DNA of 22,595 bases from the IMG/VR virus record IMGVR_UViG_3300030107_000869, positions 1 to 22,595 of that record. One strand, written 5' to 3'. The DNA is from a virus. Position 1 is the stretch's first letter; each line of letters begins with the position of its first letter. Shown piece after piece: positions 1 through 8,032 of this stretch. The translations under genes and the position numbers were made by a program. Below the pieces are notes generated by a model, which saw only the letters and a list, made by a program, of their open reading frames with translations, was not told the DNA's origin and did not search any database.

Positions 1-192
1 ATGACCCTGAGAACGAAGAATTTTACGCTTTACTTTTAAGCACTCAGCCATGCCGCCACGCGGCGTATATTCTTTAAGCTGACCTGAAATAAACATATGA
101 AGTATCCAGCCAGCGAATACCTTTTCGTTAGCTACCGCAGCCTTGCCAAAACATATGGTAAAGCAGCAAGCCAATAATAATAATCTTGCCAT
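1..192 (-). CDS. Small secreted phage protein, 3' end cut by window edge
   Basis: The frame opens at ATG (192-190) and runs without a stop to base 1, giving 64 residues so far; the C terminus lies outside the window. It begins MARLLLLACCFTICFGKAAVA, which is basic, then hydrophobic, and ends in an A-V-A motif before NEK. That is a plausible signal peptidase I site after residue 21, so export to the periplasm is inferred. The mature part contains ECLKVKRKI; a similar Cys/Lys-rich motif is familiar from small uncharacterised proteins near the lysis end of environmental phage operons (remembered, not searched). An LLAC lipobox-like string exists at residues 6-9, but it is too close to the N terminus for a normal lipoprotein signal. 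The first 65 nt overlap the 43-aa gene in another frame. Function unknown. Confidence 0.6.
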   Translation of the reverse strand, partial: MARLLLLACCFTICFGKAAVANEKVFAGWILHMFISGQLKEYTPRGGMAECLKVKRKILRSQGH

Positions 193-259
193 AGTCCAGA
201 TTCCATATTGCGGAATTGCCGCCAAAGGTGTTTTCCCACCAGCGCAAAATCTTATCCAT
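128..259 (-). CDS. Tiny single-pass membrane protein (43 aa)
   Basis: ATG at 259-257 overlaps the last codons of the preceding 53-aa gene (AATGGATAA), an arrangement typical of translational coupling, and the frame ends at TAA (130-128). The protein has an amphipathic, Trp-rich N terminus (MDKILRWWENTFGGNS), the linker IWNLDYG and a membrane segment of about 14 residues (KIIIIGLLLYHMFW), then a short QGCGS tail. The layout suggests an inner-membrane peptide. By position after a holin-like protein it may take part in host lysis, but no family was recognised. Its 3' half overlaps the start of the secreted protein gene by 65 nt in a different frame, which recalls nested spanin genes, although 43 residues is too short for a typical i-spanin. 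Confidence 0.5.
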   Translation of the reverse strand: MDKILRWWENTFGGNSAIWNLDYGKIIIIGLLLYHMFWQGCGS

Positions 260-413
260 TTTTCTCTTTCACGGCCTGTCTCCAACGCCACGCTAAAAAA
301 CATAGCGAGGCAATTAACAGCAGAATTGATAGACTTGTCTCAACTAATCCCAGCCAGGACGCAGCTACAGCAACGCCCCCCGGCGCAACCGTCATAAGGT
401 CTTTAGCTTCCAT
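252..413 (-). CDS. Holin-like small membrane protein (53 aa)
   Basis: The chosen start is ATG 413-411, which overlaps the end of the 114-aa gene (ATGGAAGCTAA). A longer version from base 482 would overlap that gene much more. The 53-aa product has a short N-terminal region (MEAKDLMTVAPGG), a helix with small residues (VAVAASWLGLVETSL), one strong membrane segment (SILLLIASLCFLAWRW) and a charged tail (RQAVKEKNG). Size, hydrophobicity and the basic C terminus fit a small class II/III-type holin or a holin-like accessory protein in the inner membrane. No endolysin is visible in this window, so the lysis role rests on composition and position. It is coupled downstream to the 43-aa gene. Confidence 0.55.
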   Translation of the reverse strand: MEAKDLMTVAPGGVAVAASWLGLVETSLSILLLIASLCFLAWRWRQAVKEKNG

Positions 414-747
414 CGTCTTCTCCGTTGATTTTATGGTCGAGCATCCTGTCATCACCGACCACTCTGCGGAGATCATGCCCACTTATTTTTGACGAGGGTA
501 TGTATTGCCAAGTGCGTCCGTATTTTCCTTGGCGTTCAAATATTGTTTCTTTTAATCCTATGTGAATGATCGTGACTTTGTCGCCGTCTAAAATACAAGT
601 GTCCATCGGCTCAAAACCGGGCGTGAGCTTCCATTTAACAGACGCGATTAAATCAGATGCCCAATCGCGTATGGCAAGACCGACAATAACGGTAACAATA
701 AAACCCGCCCAGACTAGCCAGCTTTGAGGAAGTTCAATCTCTGGCAT
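403..747 (-). CDS. Small membrane protein with MscS-like beta domain (114 aa)
   Basis: The gene starts at ATG 747-745, sharing the A of the preceding TAA stop (TAATG). One transmembrane helix lies near residues 10-27 (LVWAGFIVTVIVGLAIRD). It is followed by an amphipathic stretch (WASDLIASVKWKL) and a small beta-rich region: DTCILDGDKVTIIHIGLKET (residues 49-68), then RTWQYIPSSKIS. The sequence D-G-D-x-V, then I-G-L-x-x-T, then Y-I-P-x-x-x-I resembles the beta domain of the mechanosensitive channel MscS, where GDxV, a TxI strand and IPN recur. I infer a one-helix, miniature MscS-like protein. Whether it forms a channel, assists lysis or alters the host membrane cannot be told. It sits in a run of small membrane genes after the tail genes. 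Confidence 0.6.
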   Translation of the reverse strand: MPEIELPQSWLVWAGFIVTVIVGLAIRDWASDLIASVKWKLTPGFEPMDTCILDGDKVTIIHIGLKETIFERQGKYGRTWQYIPSSKISGHDLRRVVGDDRMLDHKINGEDDGS

Positions 748-1298
748 TATCTGATTGGCCCCTGGTCATAAGCCGTCAGCAACATCCAACCTATGCCCAT
801 CGTAACGATAACTAAGAACCCAAATTTTAAAAATTCCTGTCCAAGTTTTTTCAAACGCTCTCGCTTTTCTTCATCGTCAATTTTTCTTTGCGCTTCACGC
901 TCTCGCCGCTGCTTAATTTTCAATGCCTGGATGCGCGACTGTTCGCGCTTAATCTGCTGCCACATGGGCGGTTCGCCCTCTGGCGTTGGAAACTTCTTAT
1001 TTAGTTCAAACTCCAAGTCCTTAATCATTTCCGACATTTCTCGCCGGTGAATCATTAAGTCTATAGCTTCTTGCAAACTTTCGTCTGGCTTGATCTCGCC
1101 CTTTTCAACACCTTCTTTATGGGTTTTCTGAGCCTGATAAGCTTTGTTTGCTTCTCTGGAATGATGAAACAGGTCAGCAATGTGATGGCTTATACTGCTT
1201 ATATCATCGGCAGTATCCAAAGCCTCACGGATCGCTGTTATGGAACTTTGAGCAGCCTTGAATGCGGCAACGCCAGCGGCAATGGTGAGGGGGTCAAT
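747..1298 (-). CDS. Coiled-coil, C-terminally membrane-anchored phage protein, probable ATT start
   Basis: With a standard start the frame begins at TTG 1220. However, 26 further in-frame codons upstream encode IDPLTIAAGVAAFKAAQSS and beyond, which matches the typical N terminus (M-x-DPLT-I-A-A-like) of this phage protein type as I remember it. The only sensible initiator there is ATT at 1298-1296, preceded 4 nt away by AGGTAGGTG that spans the stop of the upstream gene. From ATT the product is 183 aa. It is largely helical and charged, with a coiled-coil block rich in Arg, Lys, Glu and Gln (WQQIKREQSRIQALKIKQRR, then REREAQRKIDDEEKRERLKK), and ends in one membrane helix (FGFLVIVTMGIGWMLLTAY). 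It is probably an inner-membrane protein; function is unknown. It overlaps the next gene by TAATG. Confidence 0.65.
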   Translation of the reverse strand: MDPLTIAAGVAAFKAAQSSITAIREALDTADDISSISHHIADLFHHSREANKAYQAQKTHKEGVEKGEIKPDESLQEAIDLMIHRREMSEMIKDLEFELNKKFPTPEGEPPMWQQIKREQSRIQALKIKQRREREAQRKIDDEEKRERLKKLGQEFLKFGFLVIVTMGIGWMLLTAYDQGPIR

Positions 1299-1311
1299 AG
1301 TACACCTACCT
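1296..1311 (-). promoter_or_regulatory. Ribosome binding site and candidate ATT start codon
   Basis: AGGTAGGTG (1311-1303, minus strand) overlaps the TAG stop (1308-1306) of the large tail protein gene. It lies 4 nt before ATT (1298-1296). No ATG, GTG or TTG lies in frame between the upstream stop TGA (about 1323) and TTG 1220, so ATT (or less likely ATA or ATC nearby) is the only initiator that includes the conserved-looking IDPLTIAAG segment. Confidence 0.45.
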
Positions 1312-4300
1312 GGCCCGATTATTCAAGCCGTGAGGCGTTTCTGCCAGTGCCAAATAAATATAAGAGTTGTCGGTATTTGTTCCGGCGTTCAAGCTGCCAA
1401 TATCGAAAAATTTAAAGCCATTTCCCATTAGATGAACTTGATTGTCGGCACTCGTCCGCTCTACCGCATTACTTTGAGCCGCCAGAATATGTCCTGTCGG
1501 ATTATAAGTTGATCGCGTACTGTCAAAGATATACCAATCTTCCGCAGAGTCGATATTCTTGATAAGCAAAAAGGCTGGCTTGAACCCAAAACCCGTGTCA
1601 TCACAAACTACAAAACTGCCATCGGCATTGTTGGCTCCCTCGTACCGGCCTATCGCGCAAAAATTTTGAGTTCTAGCGAAACAGTATGCAATATATGTTT
1701 GATTAGCGTCATTGGTCCAGTTCGTTCCACTGCCGTCACCTACGCTAAATGTGGAAGTGTTAGTGTTTTGATGCCCGTCCCATGCTTTGCCGCCGCTGCT
1801 ACCATTCCATCCATCAGATGTTTCAGCGTGATTAGTATTTAGTTTAAGATATTCATCAACCCCACTTAAATCCTTATGCCAAAAGTGCCAACCGTCCGAT
1901 CCATCCGTGGTTGATTTTATTATGATGACTTCTGGTTTTTTCCCCATGCCGTGACCGACCCGCGCTCCGCTGGCTACAGACCCAGGCGCTGTCCACTTGA
2001 CTATGGAGAAACCGCTGTGGGATGCAACAGATACAGTTGAGTCGTATTCGCTTGTGCTACCCGCTGACCGACCATCCGTATTAGCTGAACCAGAACCATT
2101 CGCCTTGAGACACCAAGCTACAAATGTCCCGCCAGATTCTTTCACTGAAACTCCAGACCCACTCCCGTCCGATAACTCAAAACCGCCGTTATCAAAATCT
2201 GATAATTTACCGTGAGTCAGAGTGGAATCCTCAGCCGAAACATAACTTGGATGCAACGCCTTACCTTGACCCCGCACACTATCAAACACATAGTGATCTC
2301 TAGTGGAACTTGTCCGTTGTTTCAGCCAAACAAAATCAGGTGTCCATGTCGCACCACTGCTGTCTGAAACCCCAGTGACGGAATACGGGCTATCATTTGA
2401 GCCATTATATAAAATCGTCTTATAGAAAGCACTTGGATCGGTTACTGAAGACTCTGCAAGATTTTGTGTGGCTAGTGCTTTTGCCTCTGCATCAGGGAGC
2501 GAGTGAATAAATGGTTTCTGTCCAAAATTTACATCCCAAACAGTAGCTGCATTTGTATTTTGTGTTGTGGCAAAGCACTGAGTAGTAAATGCTGAACCAC
2601 AAGTACCCTGACTAGTACCATTTTTGTAAAACGTAACCTGACCAGCGTTTATATAAACACCGATAGTATGCCCAGAAGTATAAGTTGCACCATCATAACT
2701 TTCCCAATCACCTGGCCCATTACTACCTAAAAATTTCGTACCATCTGAGCCATACAACACTACAACTTTACTGCCATACTCACTTAGCTGATCTGCTTTT
2801 GCTTCTGCAACTCCAACAGCATCTTTTGAGGCCCCTGCTGTTGTTAATGTGGCTTCGAAATACCACTTTCCAGTGATGGGTATATTCATTGTAGAAAAAT
2901 TATCTTTGCCGTTTCCTGACGCTGTTAGATTTCCATTGCTTAAGCCGCCTTTTCGGTTTGACGAGGCAATGGGATTAAGTGTCGCGTAATTCCCAATTCC
3001 TGTAACGGTGGATGTAATGGCTGAATACCCACTTGTGACTGTGCCAGCCATATCAGCGGCGGCTGGAATCATTGTGCAAGTTGCTGAGCCGTTAGCCCTC
3101 GCAACTACAGGAGCAACAATTCCGGTTGGGTTCCAAGAGTAGAGTGCGCGATAAACTCCCCCCGTGTATAATTTCACGTTACTTGACGTTGCAGTAAAAT
3201 CAATTTCCCAACGAACTTCATCAGCACCTGTGACGGAACCAGAAACAGGTGTAGCCCCACTACCATTTATATTCACAGAGTCATTGTAGCCATTGTAAAT
3301 TAACTCATTACCTTTACTGCCAGGATCAGCACTTTGATCGCCAACAACCGACATTCCAAATTGTGCAGAATTAGTTGAGCCACGATTAATCGTTGCACAA
3401 ATTACCCATTTGCTTACACCGTCATCTGAATCTACAGAAACATTCCCCCAAGTATCGGCTCCACCAGAACCGCTATATGCCCAAGATAAGTTGTTATTCG
3501 TTAGAGTATGTCCGCTGTCAGTTCCTGACCATTTGCTGTCCCAACACTGATAAATAGTAATTTCTTTATCGGTGCTATTCGCCGGTCCGGCCACGGCAAT
3601 ATTATTTGCACCGATTCCACTTGATGGGGTGAAGTCATTGTTATTTCCGCTGACATCGTTGCCAATGTCTGATCCGTTGCTAAAATCCAGCCAAAAAGAA
3701 TTACCATTAAATGTTAGAGTGCTTGGGTCTTTGGGAACCCAGATGCCATTTGAATCCTCACCAAACTCACTTGCGTCAGATGAAGCCGTCCCATCTAAGG
3801 CAATACAATCGGCAAAATATCCTTCTCCATACGCCGATTGTTTACTACTATATCCCCACCAGCTTTGGTTTGTTGAACTAAATCCCGTATCGTAATTCTG
3901 AGATGGATATGTCTCAGTTCCAAAGGCTGTAACTTGAGAACCGTTGACAAACAGCTTCACTCGATTTGACGCACTCGCTTGTGTGGTGTCCACGGACACA
4001 CAAAAATGCATCCAGGCAGTAGTATCTCTGAAAACTTGTGTCGTCCTTAAATGACCGCTACTACCGCCATCAAAATAAATATCAAGCTGGTCTGTGGTAT
4101 GCCTTAGAATTGCAAAATCGTAGGTTCCCACAATCTGTGCAAAATACAGTATTTTCTCACCAACATTGACCGCTTTATGCCACCAGCTAATTGTGAACGT
4201 GCGCCGATTTCCTGCACCGCTTGGGGTTCGGGTGAGGTAATCTGCCGCTCCATCAAAAACACAAGCTGCTGATGGCTGATAGTCTGTGACGCCATAGTGC

Positions 4301-4338
4301 GCCCCAAATCCAACTTCGGACATCGGCATAATAAACAT
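1306..4338 (-). CDS. Large tail protein with LamG-like, SPRY-like and DUF7483-like regions
   Basis: The start ATG (4338-4336) shares its A with the TAA of the tail fibre gene, so the product is 1010 aa; a longer start at 4380 would run through that gene and is less likely. Residues about 20-230 look like a concanavalin/LamG jelly roll (CVFDGAADYLTRT, TFTISWWHKA, LFVNGSQV). Two SPRY-like beta sandwiches seem to follow, about 285-420 and 465-610; the second has GKWYFEATL and IGVYINAGQVTFYKNGTSQG. The C-terminal 350 residues resemble DUF7483 of environmental phage tail proteins (FVAWCLKANG, VGHGMGKKPEVIIIK, WYIFDSTR, FKFFDIG, YIYLALAE). The likely role is carbohydrate or surface binding as a receptor-binding or tail appendage protein. 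Domain names are from pattern recognition only. Confidence 0.75.
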   Translation of the reverse strand: MFIMPMSEVGFGAHYGVTDYQPSAACVFDGAADYLTRTPSGAGNRRTFTISWWHKAVNVGEKILYFAQIVGTYDFAILRHTTDQLDIYFDGGSSGHLRTTQVFRDTTAWMHFCVSVDTTQASASNRVKLFVNGSQVTAFGTETYPSQNYDTGFSSTNQSWWGYSSKQSAYGEGYFADCIALDGTASSDASEFGEDSNGIWVPKDPSTLTFNGNSFWLDFSNGSDIGNDVSGNNNDFTPSSGIGANNIAVAGPANSTDKEITIYQCWDSKWSGTDSGHTLTNNNLSWAYSGSGGADTWGNVSVDSDDGVSKWVICATINRGSTNSAQFGMSVVGDQSADPGSKGNELIYNGYNDSVNINGSGATPVSGSVTGADEVRWEIDFTATSSNVKLYTGGVYRALYSWNPTGIVAPVVARANGSATCTMIPAAADMAGTVTSGYSAITSTVTGIGNYATLNPIASSNRKGGLSNGNLTASGNGKDNFSTMNIPITGKWYFEATLTTAGASKDAVGVAEAKADQLSEYGSKVVVLYGSDGTKFLGSNGPGDWESYDGATYTSGHTIGVYINAGQVTFYKNGTSQGTCGSAFTTQCFATTQNTNAATVWDVNFGQKPFIHSLPDAEAKALATQNLAESSVTDPSAFYKTILYNGSNDSPYSVTGVSDSSGATWTPDFVWLKQRTSSTRDHYVFDSVRGQGKALHPSYVSAEDSTLTHGKLSDFDNGGFELSDGSGSGVSVKESGGTFVAWCLKANGSGSANTDGRSAGSTSEYDSTVSVASHSGFSIVKWTAPGSVASGARVGHGMGKKPEVIIIKSTTDGSDGWHFWHKDLSGVDEYLKLNTNHAETSDGWNGSSGGKAWDGHQNTNTSTFSVGDGSGTNWTNDANQTYIAYCFARTQNFCAIGRYEGANNADGSFVVCDDTGFGFKPAFLLIKNIDSAEDWYIFDSTRSTYNPTGHILAAQSNAVERTSADNQVHLMGNGFKFFDIGSLNAGTNTDNSYIYLALAETPHGLNNRAR

Positions 4339-6293
4339 TAAGAGTCGTCCTTTGCGTTGACGGTATAGAAAATCTTGCAACCAAGCAGACGGGCATCGCC
4401 TGCCATGTCATCATTGCCGTCTGAAACGTCTCTGAATATTCGGAAAAAACAAATATCACCAGCCGCCGGAGAATTGCCAATTGTGACCGCGCCACTCGTC
4501 GCTGTGACCAAGACTTCAGTGGCGTCGCCCTGGCTATCATCGGTAACAACAACAGCCGTTCCATACGCTTGATCTGCTTCCTCGTTGTCACCAACGGCAA
4601 CGCCTTGCAATCCCCAGGCAACGCCCGTAGTTGCAGCTAGTCCTACCCAATAACACGCAAATGTGACTGTGCCTTCGTTCCAAGATTTAGGCATGGAGAT
4701 TTGAAACTGCGCGTGTTCATCGGCATCTTTATCAAAGTCTAAAACTTGCAAATCAGGACGGCCTGCTGTGGTTTCAACATCCGTAATTGCTGCACATCCG
4801 TTAGATTTTGTTGGCCGCATGGCCGCTGCCGGAACCCATATGGTGTGCGTGCCTTGGGCGACATATGCACTGGCCGCAGCCGCAGGCGTGACTGCTCTTG
4901 TGCTGTCAGACCCCGTTGCCGTCTCCGCATTTGTCGCCAACTCAACAACGCCGCTTGATGTTGCTGTAGCTGAAGCAACCTGAGAGATAATTGTCGCCAG
5001 CCAGTTATCGGGTGTGGCATCGTCGGCAATGAAGTGAATGACCTGACCAACTGCGTTAAGACCGCTATAGTTTGCCGCATTGCTGTTAATTCTGTCTGTG
5101 CCGTCACGCACAATACTGATGGCATTATCTACGTTGTGAACCTGGAAGCCGTACAGCAGCCCATCGTTAGAGCCAATCGCAGGCAGATTTATTGTAACTG
5201 TGCCGCTGGTCGCATCTATTATATAATAAGTGCGTGCGTTGGTTGTCTCCAGGTTGTGCGTGCCGTTGGTCAGCGTTGTGACCGCGCTCCATCCTTGGGC
5301 TGCTGCATTTGCTGTGGTTGCACTGCTAGATGCTGATGTGGCCGATGATGCCGCTGCCGTGGCCGAAGCACTTGCCTTGGCAGCATAATGCAACGCTGAA
5401 TAATCTGATCCCGTTACGGCTGAATCTTCCGCTTTAGTCGCATAATCTTTTGCGTTGTTAGCAACGCCAGTGCCGCCAATAGCGTATGCCTTCGCAGAAT
5501 ACTCTGACCCGGTTACAGCGCCGTCAACTTTATTTGCATAGTTACCCGCTAATGTTGCACTGGTTGCGGCGGCTGTTGCGGAGCCTGCTACGGTGTCTAC
5601 ATAGGCTTTTGTGGCAGCTTTCAGGTCAGCATCTGGCGCACCATCAAGCACCAGGTCGCCCGTCATCGTTCCACCAGCCAGCGGCAATGCCCCCAATGTC
5701 GTAAGCTGGGCAGCAGCGTTGGCATCGTCCATCAAAGCTCGACCAGCCGCCGTAAAGTCAGCCACAGCAGCCGTGCCGCTGCCGGTAAAGTAAGGAACCT
5801 TATCTGCCGCACTCGTTAGGTTAGCAATGGCTTTAATGTCGGCATCAAGGCGATTGTTGTCTAGTGTCCCGCTATTAATCTTGCCTGCATCAACATGACC
5901 GTTGGCGTCGAGCTTGCTGACAGAGATCGCCAAAGTTTCTGAGGATAAACTGCCGCTGTCCCATACAACGGTTACAGTCGTATTAGTCGAGAACGCACTG
6001 GCACTTATTACGCCGTAGATCGTGCCTGTTGAGCTACCCACGGCCCTGATGCGTCGGCCTACGGTATAGATCGCCGTGACGTTAGTGCTGGCTACGGTGA
6101 ACGTGGTTCCCGATCCATAAACGGTTGTATGCCCGTAGTTGAACCAGCCGCCGTCTTCAAAGTCGGTTCTAAGGTCGGCAAGCACCTGACGCATAGAATT
6201 ATTAACGGTGCTGGGTAACTGATTTTCGGCAAAGTTTACCGATCCCGGCGCGGTGTTATTTGAGGCTGTGGTTGACCAATCTTTAACTGCCAT
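4338..6293 (-). CDS. Tail fibre / receptor-binding protein (651 aa)
   Basis: ATG 6293 is preceded by AAAGGA at 6 nt spacing and follows the upstream stop by 11 nt. The N terminus (MAVKDWSTTASNNTAPGSVN) is the sort that attaches fibres to the virion. Residues 200-234 carry the phage fibre motif L-G-A-L-P-L-A-G-G-T-M-T-G-D followed by ATKAYVDTV. Residues 240-335 are Ala/Ser-rich with repeated A-V-T-G-S-(D/E)-Y-S-A units and coiled-coil-like ATAAASSATSAS repeats, as in long trimeric fibre shafts. SGVVELATNAE (447-457) is another common fibre motif. The C-terminal 170 residues end in FFRIFRDVSDGNDDMAGDAR and IFYT, a tip domain I associate with environmental phage fibres. The role is host recognition at the cell surface. 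The gene is coupled by TAATG to the large tail protein. Confidence 0.85.
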   Translation of the reverse strand: MAVKDWSTTASNNTAPGSVNFAENQLPSTVNNSMRQVLADLRTDFEDGGWFNYGHTTVYGSGTTFTVASTNVTAIYTVGRRIRAVGSSTGTIYGVISASAFSTNTTVTVVWDSGSLSSETLAISVSKLDANGHVDAGKINSGTLDNNRLDADIKAIANLTSAADKVPYFTGSGTAAVADFTAAGRALMDDANAAAQLTTLGALPLAGGTMTGDLVLDGAPDADLKAATKAYVDTVAGSATAAATSATLAGNYANKVDGAVTGSEYSAKAYAIGGTGVANNAKDYATKAEDSAVTGSDYSALHYAAKASASATAAASSATSASSSATTANAAAQGWSAVTTLTNGTHNLETTNARTYYIIDATSGTVTINLPAIGSNDGLLYGFQVHNVDNAISIVRDGTDRINSNAANYSGLNAVGQVIHFIADDATPDNWLATIISQVASATATSSGVVELATNAETATGSDSTRAVTPAAAASAYVAQGTHTIWVPAAAMRPTKSNGCAAITDVETTAGRPDLQVLDFDKDADEHAQFQISMPKSWNEGTVTFACYWVGLAATTGVAWGLQGVAVGDNEEADQAYGTAVVVTDDSQGDATEVLVTATSGAVTIGNSPAAGDICFFRIFRDVSDGNDDMAGDARLLGCKIFYTVNAKDDS

Positions 6294-6304
6294 GATGTAT
6301 CCTT

Positions 6305-8032
6305 TTATTGACCGACATTTTGCAAACCGACTGCACCAAGCAATCCGGCACGGGGGGTAACTCTTGAGCGAGGCGCAATATCCTTACCGCCCGTTGCGGC
6401 CATTGCGCGTAAATAATCGGCGGTGTTTCTTGCAAGCCGATCAGCCAAGAATTTAGACCCTGTGCCAACGGCAGGCACAGCAAGAGCCGCTAATGGGTCA
6501 TACTGATACCCAGCCGCACCGCCAATACCAGCGCCTACAATATTTGGACTACCGCCTTTTAAGTTAAACCCAAACTTGCCAACAAGCCGCGCAAGATTAG
6601 TTCCGGCGTTACCTCGCACAATTTCGCGCATGATGTTTTGCTCATCTTGCGAAAAACCTTTAATACGCTTTTTATTTTTTAATAGCTGGCGAAACCCAAC
6701 TCGCAAGCCATTTTCAAATCCACTGGCCTGGTTCTCTGCATTTGTAACAATTTCCTCAATGGTTTCACTTTTGCGAAACTTAACATTTGCAGCGCGTGCG
6801 GCTTTTAAAGCTGTAGCTGCTGCGTTTTCAACAACAGGCCCGACAACCTCTTGCCCACGCACTGTAATATCTTTTGCAGCCAACCCCTCAAACCAATTAT
6901 CAAACTGGTCGCGCATGGTCATAGCAACCGCGTTATCCCCAGGCGTTGCCGCTGTGTCTTGTATCGCCTTGCCGATGCGTTTGCGTATGTTTTCGATTGT
7001 TTTGAGGTTGAGTGATTTACCCTCTGCAATCATTCGTTCAATACTTGCTAAAACCGCTCTAGGTTTGGCAGTCTCATCAAACTTATCAAACCCGACATTC
7101 TCCATAGCTGGCTCAAGCTCATCTCTAAACCTCTGCAAAGCGTCGGGCTTCACTTCGCCTTCAATGTCATCAACAACCCTATACGCTTCTTGTTTTTGTG
7201 CCTTTAATACTTGGCTGGTCGGAGCTGTTTCCTTTAACCCTGCACGCTGCATTGAAACAGCCGTTGCATTCCTAACAGTTGCTGGCACAAGCGAGAGAAA
7301 AGGCACGGCCATAGATGCCGCCATCCCCGCCATTGGGCTGTCCGTTCTTGCCTCAACAACGCCGCCCGTAACGCCAGCAGCCGTTTGCAGGAGCTTTTGC
7401 TTTGCCAGCTCACTTAGAACCCCTTGAGCCGCACTGCCCTGCCTAGCTGTCTGCGCAAGGGCGGCAGCGGGGGCAAATATAGAAGCGGCTGCACCCGCGC
7501 CCCTTCCTGTGCCATACGCTGTTTTGTCAGCGGCAGTCATCGGCCCGGCCATGATTGTTGGTGACATTTTAGGAAACGATTTAGGTCTCTTTAATTGATT
7601 AGGATTTATAAATCCGTATGTTTCGCCACTCATTTCATCAAGATTAGGGGCTACGCCCCGATTGCGATTAAAAATCTGTTCCATTGCACGGGATGGTCTA
7701 GTCAGACCTCTCCGCAATTGCTGTCCGTAGTATCCAGGCGGCGGAACGGGGATGTTTGGAATATTTGGAGAAATTAAGTCTGTTAGGTAGTTAACCCCCC
7801 TTGGAACCAAGGCTGCTATCTCAGGTATTGCCCCAACCGTATCGGTCACAGCATCAACAACGCCCCGCGCACCAAATTCGGCTTTCCGCAGAGCTTCACC
7901 GCCTATACCGCGTTCATCAGATAGAAACTCAAAAAACGCTTTCTCAATTTGAGCGTCAGTTGCATCATCGGGCGCAGTAATGTCGTATAGCTCACCACTG
8001 CCTTTTGGATACTCGATTTCGTACTCAGCCAT
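6305..8032 (-). CDS. Probable internal-virion or structural protein (575 aa)
   Basis: ATG 8032 follows the previous TAG directly, with AGGAAA just upstream. The N terminus, MAEYEIEYPKGSGELYDITA then PDDATDAQIEKAFFEFL, resembles the short N-terminal module often found on large phage internal or ejection proteins. It is followed by Pro-rich and Ala/Gly-rich stretches (residues about 70-110 and 160-230). A long helical region follows (about 255-450, including LQRFRDELEPAMENVG and ENIRKRIGKAIQD), then a Gly-rich C-terminal segment (GAGIGGAAGYQYDPLAALAV) that could insert in membrane. No catalytic motif was seen. Position between tail nozzle genes and tail fibre genes, where podoviruses often keep ejection proteins, suggests a protein packaged in the particle and delivered with the DNA. 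This is inference. Confidence 0.55.
   Translation of the reverse strand: MAEYEIEYPKGSGELYDITAPDDATDAQIEKAFFEFLSDERGIGGEALRKAEFGARGVVDAVTDTVGAIPEIAALVPRGVNYLTDLISPNIPNIPVPPPGYYGQQLRRGLTRPSRAMEQIFNRNRGVAPNLDEMSGETYGFINPNQLKRPKSFPKMSPTIMAGPMTAADKTAYGTGRGAGAAASIFAPAAALAQTARQGSAAQGVLSELAKQKLLQTAAGVTGGVVEARTDSPMAGMAASMAVPFLSLVPATVRNATAVSMQRAGLKETAPTSQVLKAQKQEAYRVVDDIEGEVKPDALQRFRDELEPAMENVGFDKFDETAKPRAVLASIERMIAEGKSLNLKTIENIRKRIGKAIQDTAATPGDNAVAMTMRDQFDNWFEGLAAKDITVRGQEVVGPVVENAAATALKAARAANVKFRKSETIEEIVTNAENQASGFENGLRVGFRQLLKNKKRIKGFSQDEQNIMREIVRGNAGTNLARLVGKFGFNLKGGSPNIVGAGIGGAAGYQYDPLAALAVPAVGTGSKFLADRLARNTADYLRAMAATGGKDIAPRSRVTPRAGLLGAVGLQNVGQ

Noticed and set aside
4253-5125. Minus-strand alternate-frame ORFs of 122 and 128 codons within tail fibre genes
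   Set aside because: They lie inside strongly supported fibre reading frames in another frame and have Arg/Gln-rich, unstructured translations.
4338-6293. Diversity-generating retroelement target in the tail fibre
   Set aside because: No reverse transcriptase gene or adenine-rich template repeat was seen, and the Ala/Ser repeats are ordinary fibre-shaft repeats.
6576-7427. 283-codon open frame on the plus strand
   Set aside because: It is antisense to the 575-aa gene, has no ribosome site or recognisable domains, and shows biased composition expected of a shadow frame.
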